Source: Tretioscincus oriximinensis (lineage: Eukaryota > Chordata > Lepidosauria > Squamata > Gymnophthalmidae). From it: a DNA stretch of 64,000 nucleotides. A program made the position numbers and the translations under genes. Within the stretch, counting starts at the first letter, position 1. Every line of letters begins with the position of its first letter. Shown here piece by piece: positions 63,801 to 64,000 of the stretch. The notes under the pieces were generated by a model that saw only the letters and a list, made by a program, of their open reading frames with translations, was not told where the DNA came from and made no database searches. The stretch spans positions 514,951 through 578,950 of the forward strand of contig JAJVDF010000654.1 in the NCBI GenBank assembly GCA_022410635.1, given 5' to 3'.

Positions 63801-64000
63801 CCGGACTTAGGCTGTATTTTGCCCACGGGCTGTAATTTACTTACTTATTTATTTATTTTACTCCCCCTCTTCCCTCAACTATTTTGGGTTTTATAATAAT
63901 AAAAGCAATAAAAAATTAATATCTTCATAATACTACTGGTACCTATATTTTGCCTAAATATGGCCCTGGGATGGAGAAGCTAGAACCTGTTGCATTACTG

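Overview
The window is vertebrate nuclear DNA, most likely from a squamate reptile (a lizard). It is AT-rich and intron-dominated. It carries CR1, L2-like and L1-like LINE pieces side by side, tRNA-derived SINEs of the Sauria type, several small DNA-transposon families and long purine/pyrimidine microsatellites. This mixture is known from squamate genomes; the species cannot be fixed from sequence alone. Three runs of N (99, 50 and 655 nt) and many single Ns mark a draft assembly.

Two protein-coding loci are supported, both on the minus strand. (1) KCNJ4 (Kir2.3, inward-rectifier K+ channel): the main coding exon is 33938-35273. An initiating exon at 42508-42655 encodes only the first seven residues plus two bases of the eighth codon. 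Its donor (42507) and the acceptor just above 35273 join in phase to give a 452-residue channel, and its N-terminus matches the Kir2.1 type rather than the shorter mammalian Kir2.3 start. (2) A single-exon open reading frame at 55429-56556 (open up to 56658) encodes a protein of the ENTR1/SDCCAG3 family. ENTR1 is a multi-exon gene elsewhere in vertebrates, so this looks like an intact, old retrogene or intronless paralogue.

Layout. 1-3.1 kb: unique sequence, then C/G-homopolymer-rich DNA around a gap. 3.1-3.75 kb: a CpG island with GCC repeats, probably the promoter/first exon of a neighbouring gene. Mammalian synteny (CSNK1E next to the 3' side of KCNJ4) makes CSNK1E, running left out of the window, the best guess. 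3.8-33 kb: intergenic DNA dense in nested repeats, including an internally deleted Ty3/gypsy-like LTR element inside a DNA transposon, a hAT MITE with an 8-bp target duplication inside an L2, and an L1 with a 16-bp target duplication. 33.9-42.7 kb: KCNJ4, its 7.2-kb intron filled with nested repeats. 43-55 kb: a solo retroviral LTR, further MITEs, SINEs and LINEs. 55.4-56.7 kb: the ENTR1-like gene. 57-64 kb: a perfect-looking 190-bp palindrome, a pogo/Tigger-like element, and CR1 copies in opposite orientations.

The less ordinary content is the repeat biology. A TA-flanked MITE family (ends GGCTGACCAG / CTGGTCAGCC) is present in nine copies, two of them collapsed to 190-210-bp near-perfect hairpins. 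A tRNA-derived SINE has a 3' end that seeds long (TTC)n tracts. A second SINE shares its 3' tail with the local L2-like LINE. Several fold-back elements occur, one of them with a matching empty site in the same window. A dispersed repeat carries perfect CRE octamers beside ETS-like sites. No RNA gene, CRISPR array or operon-like structure is present.
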